Source: JBBQYA01 sp031412335 | Lineage (GTDB): Bacteria; Bacteroidota; Bacteroidia; Sphingobacteriales; Sphingobacteriaceae | Assembly (NCBI GenBank): GCA_031412335.1 | Contig: JANOCT010000019.1 | Span: 1 to 64,000, forward strand | Reading direction: 5' to 3' | Length of the DNA stretch: 64,000 nt | Shown here: positions 34,530 to 43,778 of the stretch, piece by piece | Numbering within the stretch: position 1 is the stretch's first letter | How the letters are laid out: each line of letters begins with the position of its first letter | Made by a program: the position numbers and the translations under genes | The notes under the pieces: generated by a model | Told to the model about the DNA's origin: nothing | Database searches by the model: none | The model's input: the letters and a program-made list of their open reading frames with translations, nothing else

Positions 34530-37166
34530 TTATTCTTTATCTTCTTTTGGTTCATCATTTTCAGTATCATCATCTTCATCATCAGATTCTTCTTCTTCGA
34601 TTTCTTCATCTTCAACTTCTTCAGTATCAATTTCTAAAATATCGTCATCCGTTAAATCTGTAACCACTACTGATTCTACGTTTTCTTCGCTTCCATCTAA
34701 TAGAATCTCTTCAGCTTCATCATCTTTCACATCTTCAATTTTAGCAACAGAAGCTATGCTATCATCATCTTTCAGTCGAATAAGCTTCACTCCTTGTGTT
34801 GCTCTACCCATAACTCGTAATTCTTTTACACTCAGACGGATAGTGATTCCAGAACGATTGATTATCATTAAATCATCAGCATCTGTTACATCCAATAAAC
34901 CAATTAAATTTCCTGTTTTTTCAGTTACATTAATTGTTTTTACCCCTTTTCCTCCCCTGTTCGTTATTCTGTAATCATCAATATCTGTACGTTTTCCAAA
35001 ACCTTTTTCAGAAACTACTAAAACAGTTGTGTCCTGATCGTTTACAGTAATCATACCAATTACACGATCTTTATCACTCGCTAATCTTATTGCACGAACA
35101 CCAGCTGCTGTTCTTCCCATTGGCCGAACAGTACTTTCATTGAATCGAATGGCTCTACCAGAATATAAACCAATTAAAACTTCTGATTTTCCGGTTGTTA
35201 ATTTTGCCTCTAATAATTGATCGCCTTCATTTATTCGGATTGCATTTATACCATTTACTCTTGGTCTTGAATAAGCTTCAAGAGTGGTTTTTTTAATCGT
35301 ACCATTTTTGGTACACATAATAATGAAGTTGTTATTTAAATATTCTTCATCCGATAATGACTTAACATTAATGTATGCTTTTACTTTATCATCTTTCGGA
35401 ATGCTAATTACATTTTGCATCGCTCTACCTTTTGAGGTTCTCGTGCCTTCTGGAATTTCGTAAACCCGCATCCAATAGCATTGTCCTTTTTCGGTGAAAA
35501 ACAACATATAATTGTGAGTAGTAGCTATAAACAAATGCGCAATGAAGTCTTCATTTCGAGAATTGCTGCCCATACTCCCTTTTCCACCTCTACCTTGTAC
35601 TCTAAATTCTGTTAATGCAGTTCGTTTGATATAACCTTCTTGAGAAATAGTAATTACAACTTCCTCATCTGCAATCATATCTTCCATTCTGAAATCTTCT
35701 GCAGAATGGATAATTTCAGTTCTTCTTTCATCACCGAATCGTTCCTTCATTTCTGTCGATTCGTCTTTGATGATTTGCATTCTCAAACTTTCATTACCAA
35801 GTATTTCTTTTAAACGAGCAATTAATAGCATCAATTCATCATATTCTGCTTTAATTTTGTCACGCTCAAGTCCTGTTAATCGCTGTAACCTAAGTTCTAA
35901 TATTGCTTTTGCCTGAATATCTGATAAGGCAAATTGTGCAATTAAACCATCTCTTGCAATATCAGGAGTTGCTGATCCTCTAATTAAAGTAATAACGGCA
36001 TCCAGATTATCCAATGCAATTAATAATCCCTCCAGAATGTGTGCTCTTTTTTCGGCTTCGCGAAGTTCAAATGCAGTTCTTCTGGTAATTACCTCATGTC
36101 TGTGTTCTACAAAATGAACTAACATGTCTTTCAAATTCAACATGATTGGTCGACCTTTGACCAAAGCAATATTATTTACACTAAATGAAGTCTGTAATGC
36201 GGTGTATTTGAATAGGTTATTTAATACGATAGCTGCATTTGCATCACGTTTTATTTCATAAACGATCCGCATTCCATCTCTATCAGATTCATCTCGGATA
36301 TCTGATATACCTTCCAGTTTTTTTTCATTAATTAATTCAGCTGTACGCTCAATCATTAAAGCCTTATTTACTTGAAACGGAATTTCAGTTACGATTATTC
36401 GTTCACGGTCATTTCCTACTGTTTCTATTTCTGCTTTTCCACGAATTACTACTCTGCCTCTGCCTGTTTCAAAAGCTTCCCTAACTCCTTCGTAACCGTA
36501 AATAATACCTCCAGTTGGAAAATCTGGAGCTTTTACAAATTTCATTAATTCAGCAACTGTAATATCACGATTATCAATATAGGCGTGAATAGCATCTATA
36601 GCTTCGCTTAAATTGTGTGGTGGCATATTAGTAGCCATACCTACTGCGATTCCAGAAGCTCCATTAACCAATAAATTAGGAATTTTTGAAGGTAAAACCG
36701 TTGGTTCTTCCAAAGAATCATCAAAATTTAATTGGAAATCAATGGTTTCTTTGTTGATATCAGCCAACATTTCCTCTGCAATTTTCGTCAAACGCGCTTC
36801 AGTATATCGCATTGCTGCTGGAGAGTCTCCATCTACAGATCCGAAATTTCCTTGCCCATCGACCATCGGATATCGTAATGACCATGGTTGAGCCATACGT
36901 ACCATTGCATCATAAACTGATGTATCGCCATGTGGATGGTACTTTCCTAATACTTCTCCAACAATTCTTGCAGATTTTTTATGTGCCTTATTATTTGCTA
37001 AACCTAAATCAAGCATACCGAATAATACTCTTCGGTGTACTGGTTTCAACCCATCTCGTACATCTGGCAATGCTCTTGAAACAATTACTGACATCGAATA
37101 ATCGATGTAGGCAGATTTCATTTCCTGCTCAATATTTATCGGAATAATTTTATCGTTCTCTTCCAT
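34530..37166 (-). CDS. gyrA: DNA gyrase subunit A
   Basis: The 878-residue protein cleaves and rejoins DNA in the gyrase A2B2 complex. The N-terminal region has SRALPDVRDGLKPVHRRVLF, the quinolone-determining segment HPHGDTSVYDAM (T82, S83 and D86 locally) and the catalytic Tyr121 in AAMRYTEARL. The C-terminal blades include a GyrA-box-like QGRGGKG, with Gly where Gln-Arg is usual. The last 60 residues are highly acidic (runs of D and E), a known regulatory tail type. It is followed by a TPR gene. The -7 box TAAATTCG on the reverse strand (37232-37239) is a plausible promoter. Confidence 0.97.
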   Translation of the reverse strand: MEENDKIIPINIEQEMKSAYIDYSMSVIVSRALPDVRDGLKPVHRRVLFGMLDLGLANNKAHKKSARIVGEVLGKYHPHGDTSVYDAMVRMAQPWSLRYPMVDGQGNFGSVDGDSPAAMRYTEARLTKIAEEMLADINKETIDFQLNFDDSLEEPTVLPSKIPNLLVNGASGIAVGMATNMPPHNLSEAIDAIHAYIDNRDITVAELMKFVKAPDFPTGGIIYGYEGVREAFETGRGRVVIRGKAEIETVGNDRERIIVTEIPFQVNKALMIERTAELINEKKLEGISDIRDESDRDGMRIVYEIKRDANAAIVLNNLFKYTALQTSFSVNNIALVKGRPIMLNLKDMLVHFVEHRHEVITRRTAFELREAEKRAHILEGLLIALDNLDAVITLIRGSATPDIARDGLIAQFALSDIQAKAILELRLQRLTGLERDKIKAEYDELMLLIARLKEILGNESLRMQIIKDESTEMKERFGDERRTEIIHSAEDFRMEDMIADEEVVITISQEGYIKRTALTEFRVQGRGGKGSMGSNSRNEDFIAHLFIATTHNYMLFFTEKGQCYWMRVYEIPEGTRTSKGRAMQNVISIPKDDKVKAYINVKSLSDEEYLNNNFIIMCTKNGTIKKTTLEAYSRPRVNGINAIRINEGDQLLEAKLTTGKSEVLIGLYSGRAIRFNESTVRPMGRTAAGVRAIRLASDKDRVIGMITVNDQDTTVLVVSEKGFGKRTDIDDYRITNRGGKGVKTINVTEKTGNLIGLLDVTDADDLMIINRSGITIRLSVKELRVMGRATQGVKLIRLKDDDSIASVAKIEDVKDDEAEEILLDGSEENVESVVVTDLTDDDILEIDTEEVEDEEIEEEESDDEDDDTENDEPKEDKE

Positions 37167-37231
37167 TCAATTTTTTAAAATAGGGGTAAAATATGTGCTA
37201 AGCCTTAAATAAAGGTTTTTTCACTTTCGTG

Positions 37232-37239
37232 CGAATTTA
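37232..37239 (-). promoter_or_regulatory. -7 box upstream of gyrA
   Basis: The reverse strand reads TAAATTCG, seven of eight matches to TAnnTTTG, 65 bp upstream of the gyrA ATG. Confidence 0.35.
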
Positions 37240-37321
37240 GTAATTAAAGATGAAATGATTTTTATTGTGGAAAAGTATTGAATAATTGATGTTCTAATTT
37301 CGACTTTTCCTGAAATAAGGT

Positions 37322-38242
37322 TTATTTATTCAACCAATCGATATCTTTTTTTAGTAAAAGTAATGTTTTAGCCTCTTCCGAATCATTTTTAGGAATATAA
37401 TTATAGTTCCATTGAGCAAAAGGAGGCAAACTCATTAATATTGATTCTGTTCTACCTCCACTTTCAAAGCCAAAGCGGGTACCACGGTCATAAACCAAAT
37501 TGAATTCAGCATATCTTCCACGCCTTAGCAATTGCCATTCTTTGTTATTTTCAGTAAAATTATGATCACTTCCCTCCTTCATAAATAAGGTATAAAGCGG
37601 TGCAAATCCATTTCCGACATCTTTTACGAAGTCAAAAGTTTTAGAGATTTCACCATAATTTTCTTCATTTAGTTGATCGAAAAAAATACCTCCAATTCCT
37701 CTGGTTTCTTCTCTATGTGGAATGAAAAAGTAATTATCTGCCCATCTTTTAAATTTGGAATAATAAGCTGAATTATGATTTTGACAAATAGTATTTAAGG
37801 CTGAATGAAAATATTTTGCTTGATGTTCATTTACATAGTGAGGAGTTAGATCAATTCCACCTCCAAACCAAGAATTAACAATCCTTCCTTGTAAATCAGT
37901 CAATTCAAAATACCTTACATTCATGTGTATTATTGGCACAAATGGATTGAAAGGATGCATAACAATAGAAACACCAGTTGCAAAAAATAAGTCTGCAGCA
38001 CCAGGCAAATTTTTGCTCATCACTTCGTTCACTTTTCCATAAACCTCTGAAAAGTTTACACCTCCTTTTTCAATGATATTTCCTTTTTCAATAACAAAAG
38101 TTAAACCACCCCCTCCTTCTTTATGCTGCCATTGATCTATGTTGAAAATCCCTTTTTTATCTGTTTGTTCAATTTCAAAACAGATATTTTTTTGTAGTTC
38201 TTTAAAGAAACCAGCAATACTTTCTCTTGAAAAGCCTTCCAT
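37322..38242 (-). CDS. hemF: Oxygen-dependent coproporphyrinogen-III oxidase
   Basis: The 306-residue enzyme decarboxylates coproporphyrinogen III to protoporphyrinogen IX using O2. Visible motifs are GGGGLTFVIEKG, HMNVRYFEL, SWFGGGIDLTPHYVNE, RGIGGIFFDQL, RRGRYAEFNLVYDRGTRFG and SLPPFAQWNYNY, all characteristic of HemF. It begins 2 bp after the MFS gene and is transcribed with it. The requirement for O2 implies that the organism lives at least partly aerobically, matching its heme-protein genes. Confidence 0.96.
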   Translation of the reverse strand: MEGFSRESIAGFFKELQKNICFEIEQTDKKGIFNIDQWQHKEGGGGLTFVIEKGNIIEKGGVNFSEVYGKVNEVMSKNLPGAADLFFATGVSIVMHPFNPFVPIIHMNVRYFELTDLQGRIVNSWFGGGIDLTPHYVNEHQAKYFHSALNTICQNHNSAYYSKFKRWADNYFFIPHREETRGIGGIFFDQLNEENYGEISKTFDFVKDVGNGFAPLYTLFMKEGSDHNFTENNKEWQLLRRGRYAEFNLVYDRGTRFGFESGGRTESILMSLPPFAQWNYNYIPKNDSEEAKTLLLLKKDIDWLNK

Positions 38243-38244
38243 TC

Positions 38245-39474
38245 TTATTTTTCTATGTAATCAAGTTCTTTGCCATACGTTTCGGGCAAGTTGTACAAGG
38301 CAAATAATGCCAATAAAATAGTTAAACTGCCAACTACTAATGCACTGTTAACTAAACCTATATGCGATGCAGTAAATGTAAACAATGCACTTACCGGAAT
38401 TAATGAACCACGTACAAAATTTGGAACTGAAGTAGTAACTGTTGCTCTTAAATTGGTGCCAAATTGTTCGGAAGCAATGGTTACAAACACCACCCAATAG
38501 CCTGTACTGAAACCAAAAGCAAAACAAAGTTTATAAAAACTAGAAACAGTTAGTTGATTTGAAAAAAGGAAAAATAGAATAGCCAGATACGTTAAAACGA
38601 TAAAACTAAAAACAATTTTTTTTCGACTTTTGAAATACTGACTTAAAAAACCTGTTACGAAATCTCCGATTGCAATTCCTATGTAGGCAAACATAATTCC
38701 TCTCCCTGTATCTGGAATTCCAATCATATTTAAAGCTTTACCAAATTGTGGGGCAAGACCAATAAGTATACCTACCACAAACCAAACCGGAACTGCAATG
38801 AGTATGCAATAAATATATTTTTTCGATCGAGATAAGGGACTGAATAATTTAAAAAAATTACCTTTTGAACGTGAATCTGTTGAAATTTTGTTAAATAAAG
38901 TTGATTCCAAAACGTTAAATCGAAGTAGTAATAATAGAAGTCCAAGTCCTCCACCGATAAAAAATGTTGATCTCCATTCAAATATATTACTAATATAATA
39001 GGCAACTACCGCTCCAGTTAGTCCAACAGAAGCAATAATCATAGTTCCATAACCTCTATTTTTAGCAGTCATAGATTCGCTAACCAAGGTTATTCCTGCA
39101 CCCAATTCGCCAGCAAGCCCAATACCTGCGATGAACCTTAATGCAGCATAAGTTGGCACATCTCGTACAAAACCATTGGCAATATTTGCCAAAGAATACA
39201 ATATAATTGACCCAAATAAAACAGAGAGTCGACCTTTTTTATCTCCAAGTATTCCCCAGAAGACACCACCAGTTAGCAAGCCAGCCATTTGCCAATTCAT
39301 TAGATATAAACCAGTTGAAGCTAAATCAGCGTCATTTACACCAATAGAAATGAGACTTTTATTCTTAATAATTAAAAATAACAGCAAATCGTAGATATCT
39401 ACAAAATAACCAAGTGCTGCAACTAGAATTAGGATTGTTAAATTTTTTGTAGGTTTATTGTTCAATACAATCAA
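38245..39474 (-). CDS. Major facilitator superfamily transporter
   Basis: The 409-residue protein has 12 predicted membrane helices and MFS loop motifs such as GDKKGRLSVLFGSI between helices 2 and 3 and ELGAGITLVSE after helix 4, resembling the sugar/metabolite:H+ symporter branch. The start is a TTG at 39472-39474 in the translated frame; no ATG precedes the first helix. It is the upstream partner of hemF with a 2 bp gap, but no direct link to heme is evident. Confidence 0.87.
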   Translation of the reverse strand: MIVLNNKPTKNLTILILVAALGYFVDIYDLLLFLIIKNKSLISIGVNDADLASTGLYLMNWQMAGLLTGGVFWGILGDKKGRLSVLFGSIILYSLANIANGFVRDVPTYAALRFIAGIGLAGELGAGITLVSESMTAKNRGYGTMIIASVGLTGAVVAYYISNIFEWRSTFFIGGGLGLLLLLLRFNVLESTLFNKISTDSRSKGNFFKLFSPLSRSKKYIYCILIAVPVWFVVGILIGLAPQFGKALNMIGIPDTGRGIMFAYIGIAIGDFVTGFLSQYFKSRKKIVFSFIVLTYLAILFFLFSNQLTVSSFYKLCFAFGFSTGYWVVFVTIASEQFGTNLRATVTTSVPNFVRGSLIPVSALFTFTASHIGLVNSALVVGSLTILLALFALYNLPETYGKELDYIEK

Positions 39475-39517
39475 AGATTTTCTACAATTTTAGCAAAAAA
39501 TTGCCTTTACACATATT

Positions 39518-39937
39518 ATGAAAAGAAATTTAACAACATTATTAATCGTTGCCGGTGGTTTTTTACTTTCTGCTGATAAAGGATGTAAAGAAAAACAAGT
39601 TGCTGAATCGCTAAACGGAACTTGGAAATGGGAAAAAACTGCTTGTTGTGGTAGAGGAATGAAAATTACGACCGACGATGAAAATACAGACCGAACCTTA
39701 GTTTTTAGTGAAGGAGGCAAATATGCTGAAACTAAAAATGGAGTAGTAAGCAAAGAAGGAACATTCGTGGTTAGAAAAGGAATTAACGACTATCAATTAT
39801 CAACTGGAGATAGCGCTGATGTAGTTTTGTTTGACGAAAATATGGCTGGATATATAACCTATCAAAATGATACACTGGTGATTAGTTTCGGCTATATGGA
39901 TTTACAAACTGATTACTACACCAGAAAAAAGAAATAA
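39518..39937 (+). CDS. Exported lipocalin-like small protein
   Basis: The 139-residue protein has an N-terminal export signal ending near ADKGCKEK (a possible lipidated Cys) and a beta-rich body. It starts LNGTWKWEKTACCGRG, continues RTLVFSEGGKYAETKNGVVS-like strands and ends with a DTLVISFGYMDLQTDYYT strand. The L-x-G-x-W opening and the strand order resemble Bacteroidota lipocalin-like domains. An adjacent Cys pair (ACCGRG) is unusual. Function unknown. It converges with the aminotransferase gene, 3 bp apart. Confidence 0.7.
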   Translation: MKRNLTTLLIVAGGFLLSADKGCKEKQVAESLNGTWKWEKTACCGRGMKITTDDENTDRTLVFSEGGKYAETKNGVVSKEGTFVVRKGINDYQLSTGDSADVVLFDENMAGYITYQNDTLVISFGYMDLQTDYYTRKKK

Positions 39938-39940
39938 TAT

Positions 39941-41122
39941 TCATTTTGTTTGTTCCAATAACAAACTTAAACGATCAATTTCTTCTATTGAATTAAAATA
40001 ATGAGGCGAAATTCTGAGTGCATAATCAATATTTTTCTTTTTAAAATCTATTAAAGCAATAGTAGAATTGCTAAACGAAAAATAGACAGAAGCTTTTTCG
40101 AGGTAGTTTTTTAATTCAATTTTTTCGATACCCTGAATTTGAAGAGTTATAATGGATGATAAAAGATCTCCCCGATCCATAATTTTTATTTTCGGAATGC
40201 TGTTTATGTTATTTCTCAATCTATCAACCAGTTTTTTATTTTCTTCGGCAATCGTTTGCATTCCGATAGAATTGGCATATTTTACTGCTGCACCCAATCC
40301 AAGAACCAGCGCATAGTTATTTTCCCAATATTCAAATCGCTGTGCTGATTTTTGAACTTCAAATGAATTGGAATTTGTCCAAGTTGCTCCATTTAAATCA
40401 ATAAAAAGTGGATAAAAATCTGATGTTAATATTTTATCAGATATATACAGAAAACCTGTGCCACGCGGGCCTCGTAAAAATTTTCGACCTGTGGCGCACA
40501 AAAAATCGCAGTTAATTTTTCGAACATCAACTGGCAATTGCCCGACCGATTGGCAAGCATCAAGCACAAATAGAATATTATACTTATGGCAAATAGCTCC
40601 TATTCTTTCAACATCTTGAATTAAACCAGAATTGCTTGGACAATGAGTTGCAACAAATGCTTTGGGTTTATGCTTATTTATCAGCTCATCCAAATCATTG
40701 AAATCAATACCGCCGGATTCTAGATTTCTAGTTCTGATAAGTTGGACCCCAATTCTTTTTTCGAGAGATATAAGAGCGAATTGATTTGAAACATAATCAT
40801 CATCAGTAGTAAACACTACATCGCCACTTTTAAAAGTAATACTAGAAAGCGCTTTACTCATGGCATCGGTTGCATTGTAGCTAAATGCAATGTTTTTCTC
40901 ATTGGTATTTAGCAAATGAGCAATCTCTTTTTTACAATCTCTAATTTCTGATTCAAATTTTTCTTGTAGAAAGTAACCTCCACAAAACTGTTCCTCCTCC
41001 AAATAATTTTTAATGATATCTGTTACAAATTTTGGTGGAAGTGATGATCCTGCACTATTAAAAAACAATTTATCGTGACAGCCTGGAGTTTCATCTCTTA
41101 TTTTATTGAGGTCGAAATTCAT
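39941..41122 (-). CDS. Class V PLP-dependent aminotransferase / cysteine desulfurase-like enzyme
   Basis: The 393-residue fold-type I enzyme starts with FNSAGSSLPP, has the PLP-facing VLDACQSVGQLPVDV (D188, Q191) and the Schiff-base lysine K214 in CATGRKFLRGPRGTGFLY, where the sequence around the lysine is close to the isopenicillin-N-epimerase-like subgroup. No SufS/IscS loop cysteine is evident. The substrate is not predictable; related enzymes handle amino acids, selenocysteine or small amines. It is alone on its strand and faces a long intergenic region. Confidence 0.88.
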   Translation of the reverse strand: MNFDLNKIRDETPGCHDKLFFNSAGSSLPPKFVTDIIKNYLEEEQFCGGYFLQEKFESEIRDCKKEIAHLLNTNEKNIAFSYNATDAMSKALSSITFKSGDVVFTTDDDYVSNQFALISLEKRIGVQLIRTRNLESGGIDFNDLDELINKHKPKAFVATHCPSNSGLIQDVERIGAICHKYNILFVLDACQSVGQLPVDVRKINCDFLCATGRKFLRGPRGTGFLYISDKILTSDFYPLFIDLNGATWTNSNSFEVQKSAQRFEYWENNYALVLGLGAAVKYANSIGMQTIAEENKKLVDRLRNNINSIPKIKIMDRGDLLSSIITLQIQGIEKIELKNYLEKASVYFSFSNSTIALIDFKKKNIDYALRISPHYFNSIEEIDRLSLLLEQTK

Positions 41123-41586
41123 TATTTTATTATGTTACAAATCAGATTTGGTTATAATTTCATTTAAAATAAAGAAATAATTCTATACCAATTTAATAAT
41201 TTGAACAAGAATGATTGGATTGTTTAGTCTAAATTGTTTAAAATTATTTGCTCTTAAAGTTTCTATTGAAATTTAATTTTTAGGTCTTAGGTATAGGAAC
41301 CATTTTATTAGATAAATATTTTTTACAATAGTTTTTGATACAAATTAAATAGCACCTAAAAATTTATCAAACGATAGTTTTGCTATTAATTATGAAAAGT
41401 GTTAAAACAAGTTTAGGTTTTGAAAATTTTCTATAAGTTAATCATTACAACTAATTTTAATTTTGAATATGATGCAATAAATTATTCAGAATTATCATTT
41501 GATTACAAAGATTACAACGCTTTTTAAACCTCCAACTTAGGCAATATTGGTTTGTACGAAAAATTCGTACAAATCAATATTTTTTT
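41123..41586 (+). other. Structured intergenic region, candidate sRNA locus
   Basis: About 420 bp with no coding frame longer than some 20 codons, then a strong rightward terminator at 41543-41586. An 11 bp perfect inverted repeat (AATTTTTAGGT at 41275-41285 and ACCTAAAAATT at 41354-41364) encloses 68 bp. The terminator has no upstream gene on this strand, so something in this interval is probably transcribed rightward. No known RNA family is recognised. A TAATTTG-like box near 41190-41200 could be its promoter but is poor. Confidence 0.35.
41543..41586 (+). terminator. Orphan terminator, 18 bp stem
   Basis: The left arm 41543-41560 and right arm 41564-41581 pair fully with one G-T wobble around AAA, and T6 follows at 41581-41586. 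The core is TTTGTACGAA/TTCGTACAAA. No rightward ORF ends before it, which points to a short RNA. Confidence 0.75.
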
Positions 41587-41725
41587 CAACCGATTAGTAC
41601 ATACAACTAAAAAATACAAAAAGCATCTTTAAGATACAATTAATGATGTATTTATTAAGAATTGAGGAGGTATAAAGCAATCTATTTCAACAAATGAAAA
41701 AATGTAAATTTTTTTTCAAAAAAAA
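41587..41725. other. Intergenic DNA upstream of the AraC regulator
   Basis: AT-rich sequence between the orphan terminator and the promoter; no gene, repeat or second hairpin seen. Confidence 0.4.
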
Positions 41726-41758
41726 TTTGGAATTGAAAAATATTATTTGTTAAGTTTG
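41726..41758 (+). promoter_or_regulatory. Promoter of the AraC regulator (leaderless arrangement)
   Basis: TTTG at 41726-41729, a 21 bp spacer and TAAGTTTG at 41751-41758 match the Bacteroidota TTTG-N19-21-TAnnTTTG consensus exactly. The ATG follows five bases later at 41764, so the transcript would start at or next to the start codon. Confidence 0.7.
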
Positions 41759-41763
41759 CCTCT

Positions 41764-42627
41764 ATGCAAAACGAAAACTCCTACCCCGACTTTGAAATTA
41801 GTCACTTACAAACTAAGAAGTGGCCAACTCCATCAGCAGATTGTTTCTGCCAAATTATTTATGTTATTTCTGGAAATGGTAAATACCATGATGAAGAAGA
41901 TAAATTTGATTTTACTTCAGGTGATACTTTTATTAACCTACCCGGACAAAGCACGTCTTTAAGTATGAAAGATGAAGGCGACTTTCTGGTAATAAATTTC
42001 CAGAATATTTATACTTCTAAGAAAGACATTTTAAGAGGTCGAAGAGCAAATGCAGGAACTCTTTATAAACCATTAGAGTATTTATTTCATAATTATACTT
42101 TTGATTTGGTAACTCAGCAATCATCAAAGAAAAATATGGAATTGCTTCACATGCTTTTTGATGAATTATTAAAAGAGAATGGTCGCAAAACTAAAAATGA
42201 AGAGACTATTAAAGGAATAGTTAAAAAAATTGTAACAGCATATTTTAAGGAAGTTCAGAAAAAACTTTTAAAATCAGATGATACTGGCGATAGATCATAC
42301 ATGATAAATGAAGTGCGAGATTATATACATCAGAATATTTATGATGTTTATAAAGTGAGAGTTGATTACATCGCAAAACATTTTGATAGAGCAAAAGACT
42401 ATTTGGGATTCTTTTTCAAATCTCATACAGGTTATTCTATGAAAGATTATATGACTTTGTACAAATTCGAATTAATCAAATCACGATTAATGTACAGTAA
42501 CAAAACAATTTTAGAAATTGTACATGAATTCGGTTTTACAGATGAAAGTCACATGAATAGAATTTTCAAAAATCTATTTGGTGAAACGGCTAAATCATTT
42601 AAAAATAATTACTTAGAAAAGAAATAA
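41764..42627 (+). CDS. AraC-family transcriptional regulator with cupin-like sensor
   Basis: The 287-residue protein has an N-terminal AraC-type cupin (about 15-100: CQIIYVISGNGKYHDEEDKF, then GDTFINLPGQSTSL), a helical linker, and a C-terminal double HTH_18 domain (about 190-285: YIAKHFDRAKDYLGFFFKSH and TILEIVHEFGFTDESHMNRI, then FKNLFGETAKSF). It should bind DNA in response to a small ligand. It stands alone, with a strong promoter and terminator. Its targets are not indicated, but autoregulation in the 41123-41763 region is possible. Confidence 0.9.
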   Translation: MQNENSYPDFEISHLQTKKWPTPSADCFCQIIYVISGNGKYHDEEDKFDFTSGDTFINLPGQSTSLSMKDEGDFLVINFQNIYTSKKDILRGRRANAGTLYKPLEYLFHNYTFDLVTQQSSKKNMELLHMLFDELLKENGRKTKNEETIKGIVKKIVTAYFKEVQKKLLKSDDTGDRSYMINEVRDYIHQNIYDVYKVRVDYIAKHFDRAKDYLGFFFKSHTGYSMKDYMTLYKFELIKSRLMYSNKTILEIVHEFGFTDESHMNRIFKNLFGETAKSFKNNYLEKK

Positions 42628-42640
42628 TCTTTACTAATCA

Positions 42641-42675
42641 AAAAAAAATCCTTTCAATTTGAAAGGATTTTTTTT
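42641..42675. terminator. Bidirectional terminator between araC-type gene and small basic protein
   Basis: AAAAAAAATCCTTTC (42641-42655) and GAAAGGATTTTTTTT (42661-42675) are perfect complements around AATTT. It serves the rightward regulator gene and possibly the leftward small gene, whose stop is about 35 bp away. Confidence 0.85.
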
Positions 42676-42709
42676 GTTAAAAAGGTTTTAAAACTTAGGA
42701 ATAAAGAAA

Positions 42710-42853
42710 TTATTCAGCTGTTGGTTCGTCTGTTGTAGGACGAGTCACAGGATTTTTAATTGACTTATCGGTCGCCATTTTTAATTTTTGTTTTCTTAAA
42801 CGAGAAACAGTTTTGTTCATTCTGTCTTTACGTTTCAATCGGGTAACTGCCAT
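42710..42853 (-). CDS. 47-residue basic protein of unknown function
   Basis: Starting at the ATG at 42851-42853, the protein reads MAVTRLKRKDRMNKTVSRLR and then continues with a Lys-rich stretch and an acidic, threonine-rich tail. The first half is strongly positive, so RNA or DNA binding is likely. I recall similar short MAVTRLKRK-type proteins in other Bacteroidota but cannot name a family. The longer frame to 42913 runs into tRNA-Cys and should not be used. It lies 30 bp downstream of tRNA-Cys on the same strand. Confidence 0.7.
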   Translation of the reverse strand: MAVTRLKRKDRMNKTVSRLRKQKLKMATDKSIKNPVTRPTTDEPTAE

Positions 42854-42882
42854 AATTTTTTTTATCGTTAATACTATTGTGG

Positions 42883-42953
42883 AGGTCGAGAGCGGATTTG
42901 AACCGCTGTACAAGGTTTTGCAGACCTCTGCCTAACCACTCGGCCACTCGACC
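42883..42953 (-). tRNA. tRNA-Cys (anticodon GCA)
   Basis: The reverse strand begins GGTCGAG and ends CTCGACC-T. The D-arm has GTGGTTAGGC, the anticodon loop CTGCAAA gives GCA, and the T-loop is GTTCAAA. The length is 71 nt and no CCA is encoded. Confidence 0.95.
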
Positions 42954-43004
42954 TTTATTTTATTAGTTTGCAAATATAGTTTTTTTTATTTCAGAATTTA
43001 AAAT

Positions 43005-43778
43005 TTAATGTAATCTGCTTTTAAATTCTGAACATATAATTCCAGTTGCCATGGCAACATTTAAAGATTCTGCTTTACCAAACGATGGAATTTTAATCTG
43101 TTGTGTTACAAATTTTAATACTTCCAGGCTTATTCCTTTAGATTCATTACCTAAAACAATAAAACCAGATGAAGAAAGAGGATGATTATAAATTGATGTT
43201 CCATTTAAAGTTGCACCAAAAACTGAAATTGATTCAAGGTTATTATTGAATAATTCTTCGAGATTTGCATAAAAAACAGGAATGCGGAAAATAGAACCCA
43301 TTGTAGCTTGAATAGTTTTAGTGTTAAAACAATCAACAGTATTAGAAGAACTAACTATTTGGGTTATACCAAACCAATCTGCCAATCTTATGATAGTTCC
43401 TAAATTTCCTGGATCTTGAATTTGATCAAGAACAAGAATTAAAGATTCTTTGGCTTGTTCGAATAAAATAGATGGATTGAGTATTTGATTTTTTATTTTA
43501 ACAACAGCCAAACCAAAACTTACATTTTGCAAACTACTTAACGTTGATAATTGATTTTCATTTACTATTTCTGTTGCAATTTTTTTAAATACATTTGGAT
43601 AAAGAATTGAATAATGTTCCGCTGCGTTTTCTGTTAAAATTAATTGATCGATTTCAAAATCAGATGTCAGTAATTCATCCAGCATTTTTGCCCCTTCAAC
43701 CAAAAATAGACCTTCTTTTTGGCGTACTTTTCGTTGCTGTAATGTTTTTATAAAATTTATCTGAGCTTTTGAAATCAT
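43005..43778 (-). CDS. SpoU/TrmH-family RNA 2'-O-methyltransferase
   Basis: The 257-residue protein, counted from the ATG at 43776-43778, has an N-terminal substrate-binding domain (QRKVRQKEGLFLVEGAKMLDELL) and a trefoil-knot SPOUT domain. Its motifs are VLDQIQDPGNLGTIIRLADWFG (motif 1), GFIVLGNESKGIS (motif 2) and IPSFGKAESLNVAMATGI (motif 3). It should methylate a ribose of rRNA or tRNA. The longer frame to 43847 starts inside the divergent tamL gene with a non-conserved extension. With the ATG start its first codons overlap those of tamL, on the opposite strand, by 10 bp. Confidence 0.93.
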   Translation of the reverse strand: MISKAQINFIKTLQQRKVRQKEGLFLVEGAKMLDELLTSDFEIDQLILTENAAEHYSILYPNVFKKIATEIVNENQLSTLSSLQNVSFGLAVVKIKNQILNPSILFEQAKESLILVLDQIQDPGNLGTIIRLADWFGITQIVSSSNTVDCFNTKTIQATMGSIFRIPVFYANLEELFNNNLESISVFGATLNGTSIYNHPLSSSGFIVLGNESKGISLEVLKFVTQQIKIPSFGKAESLNVAMATGIICSEFKSRLH

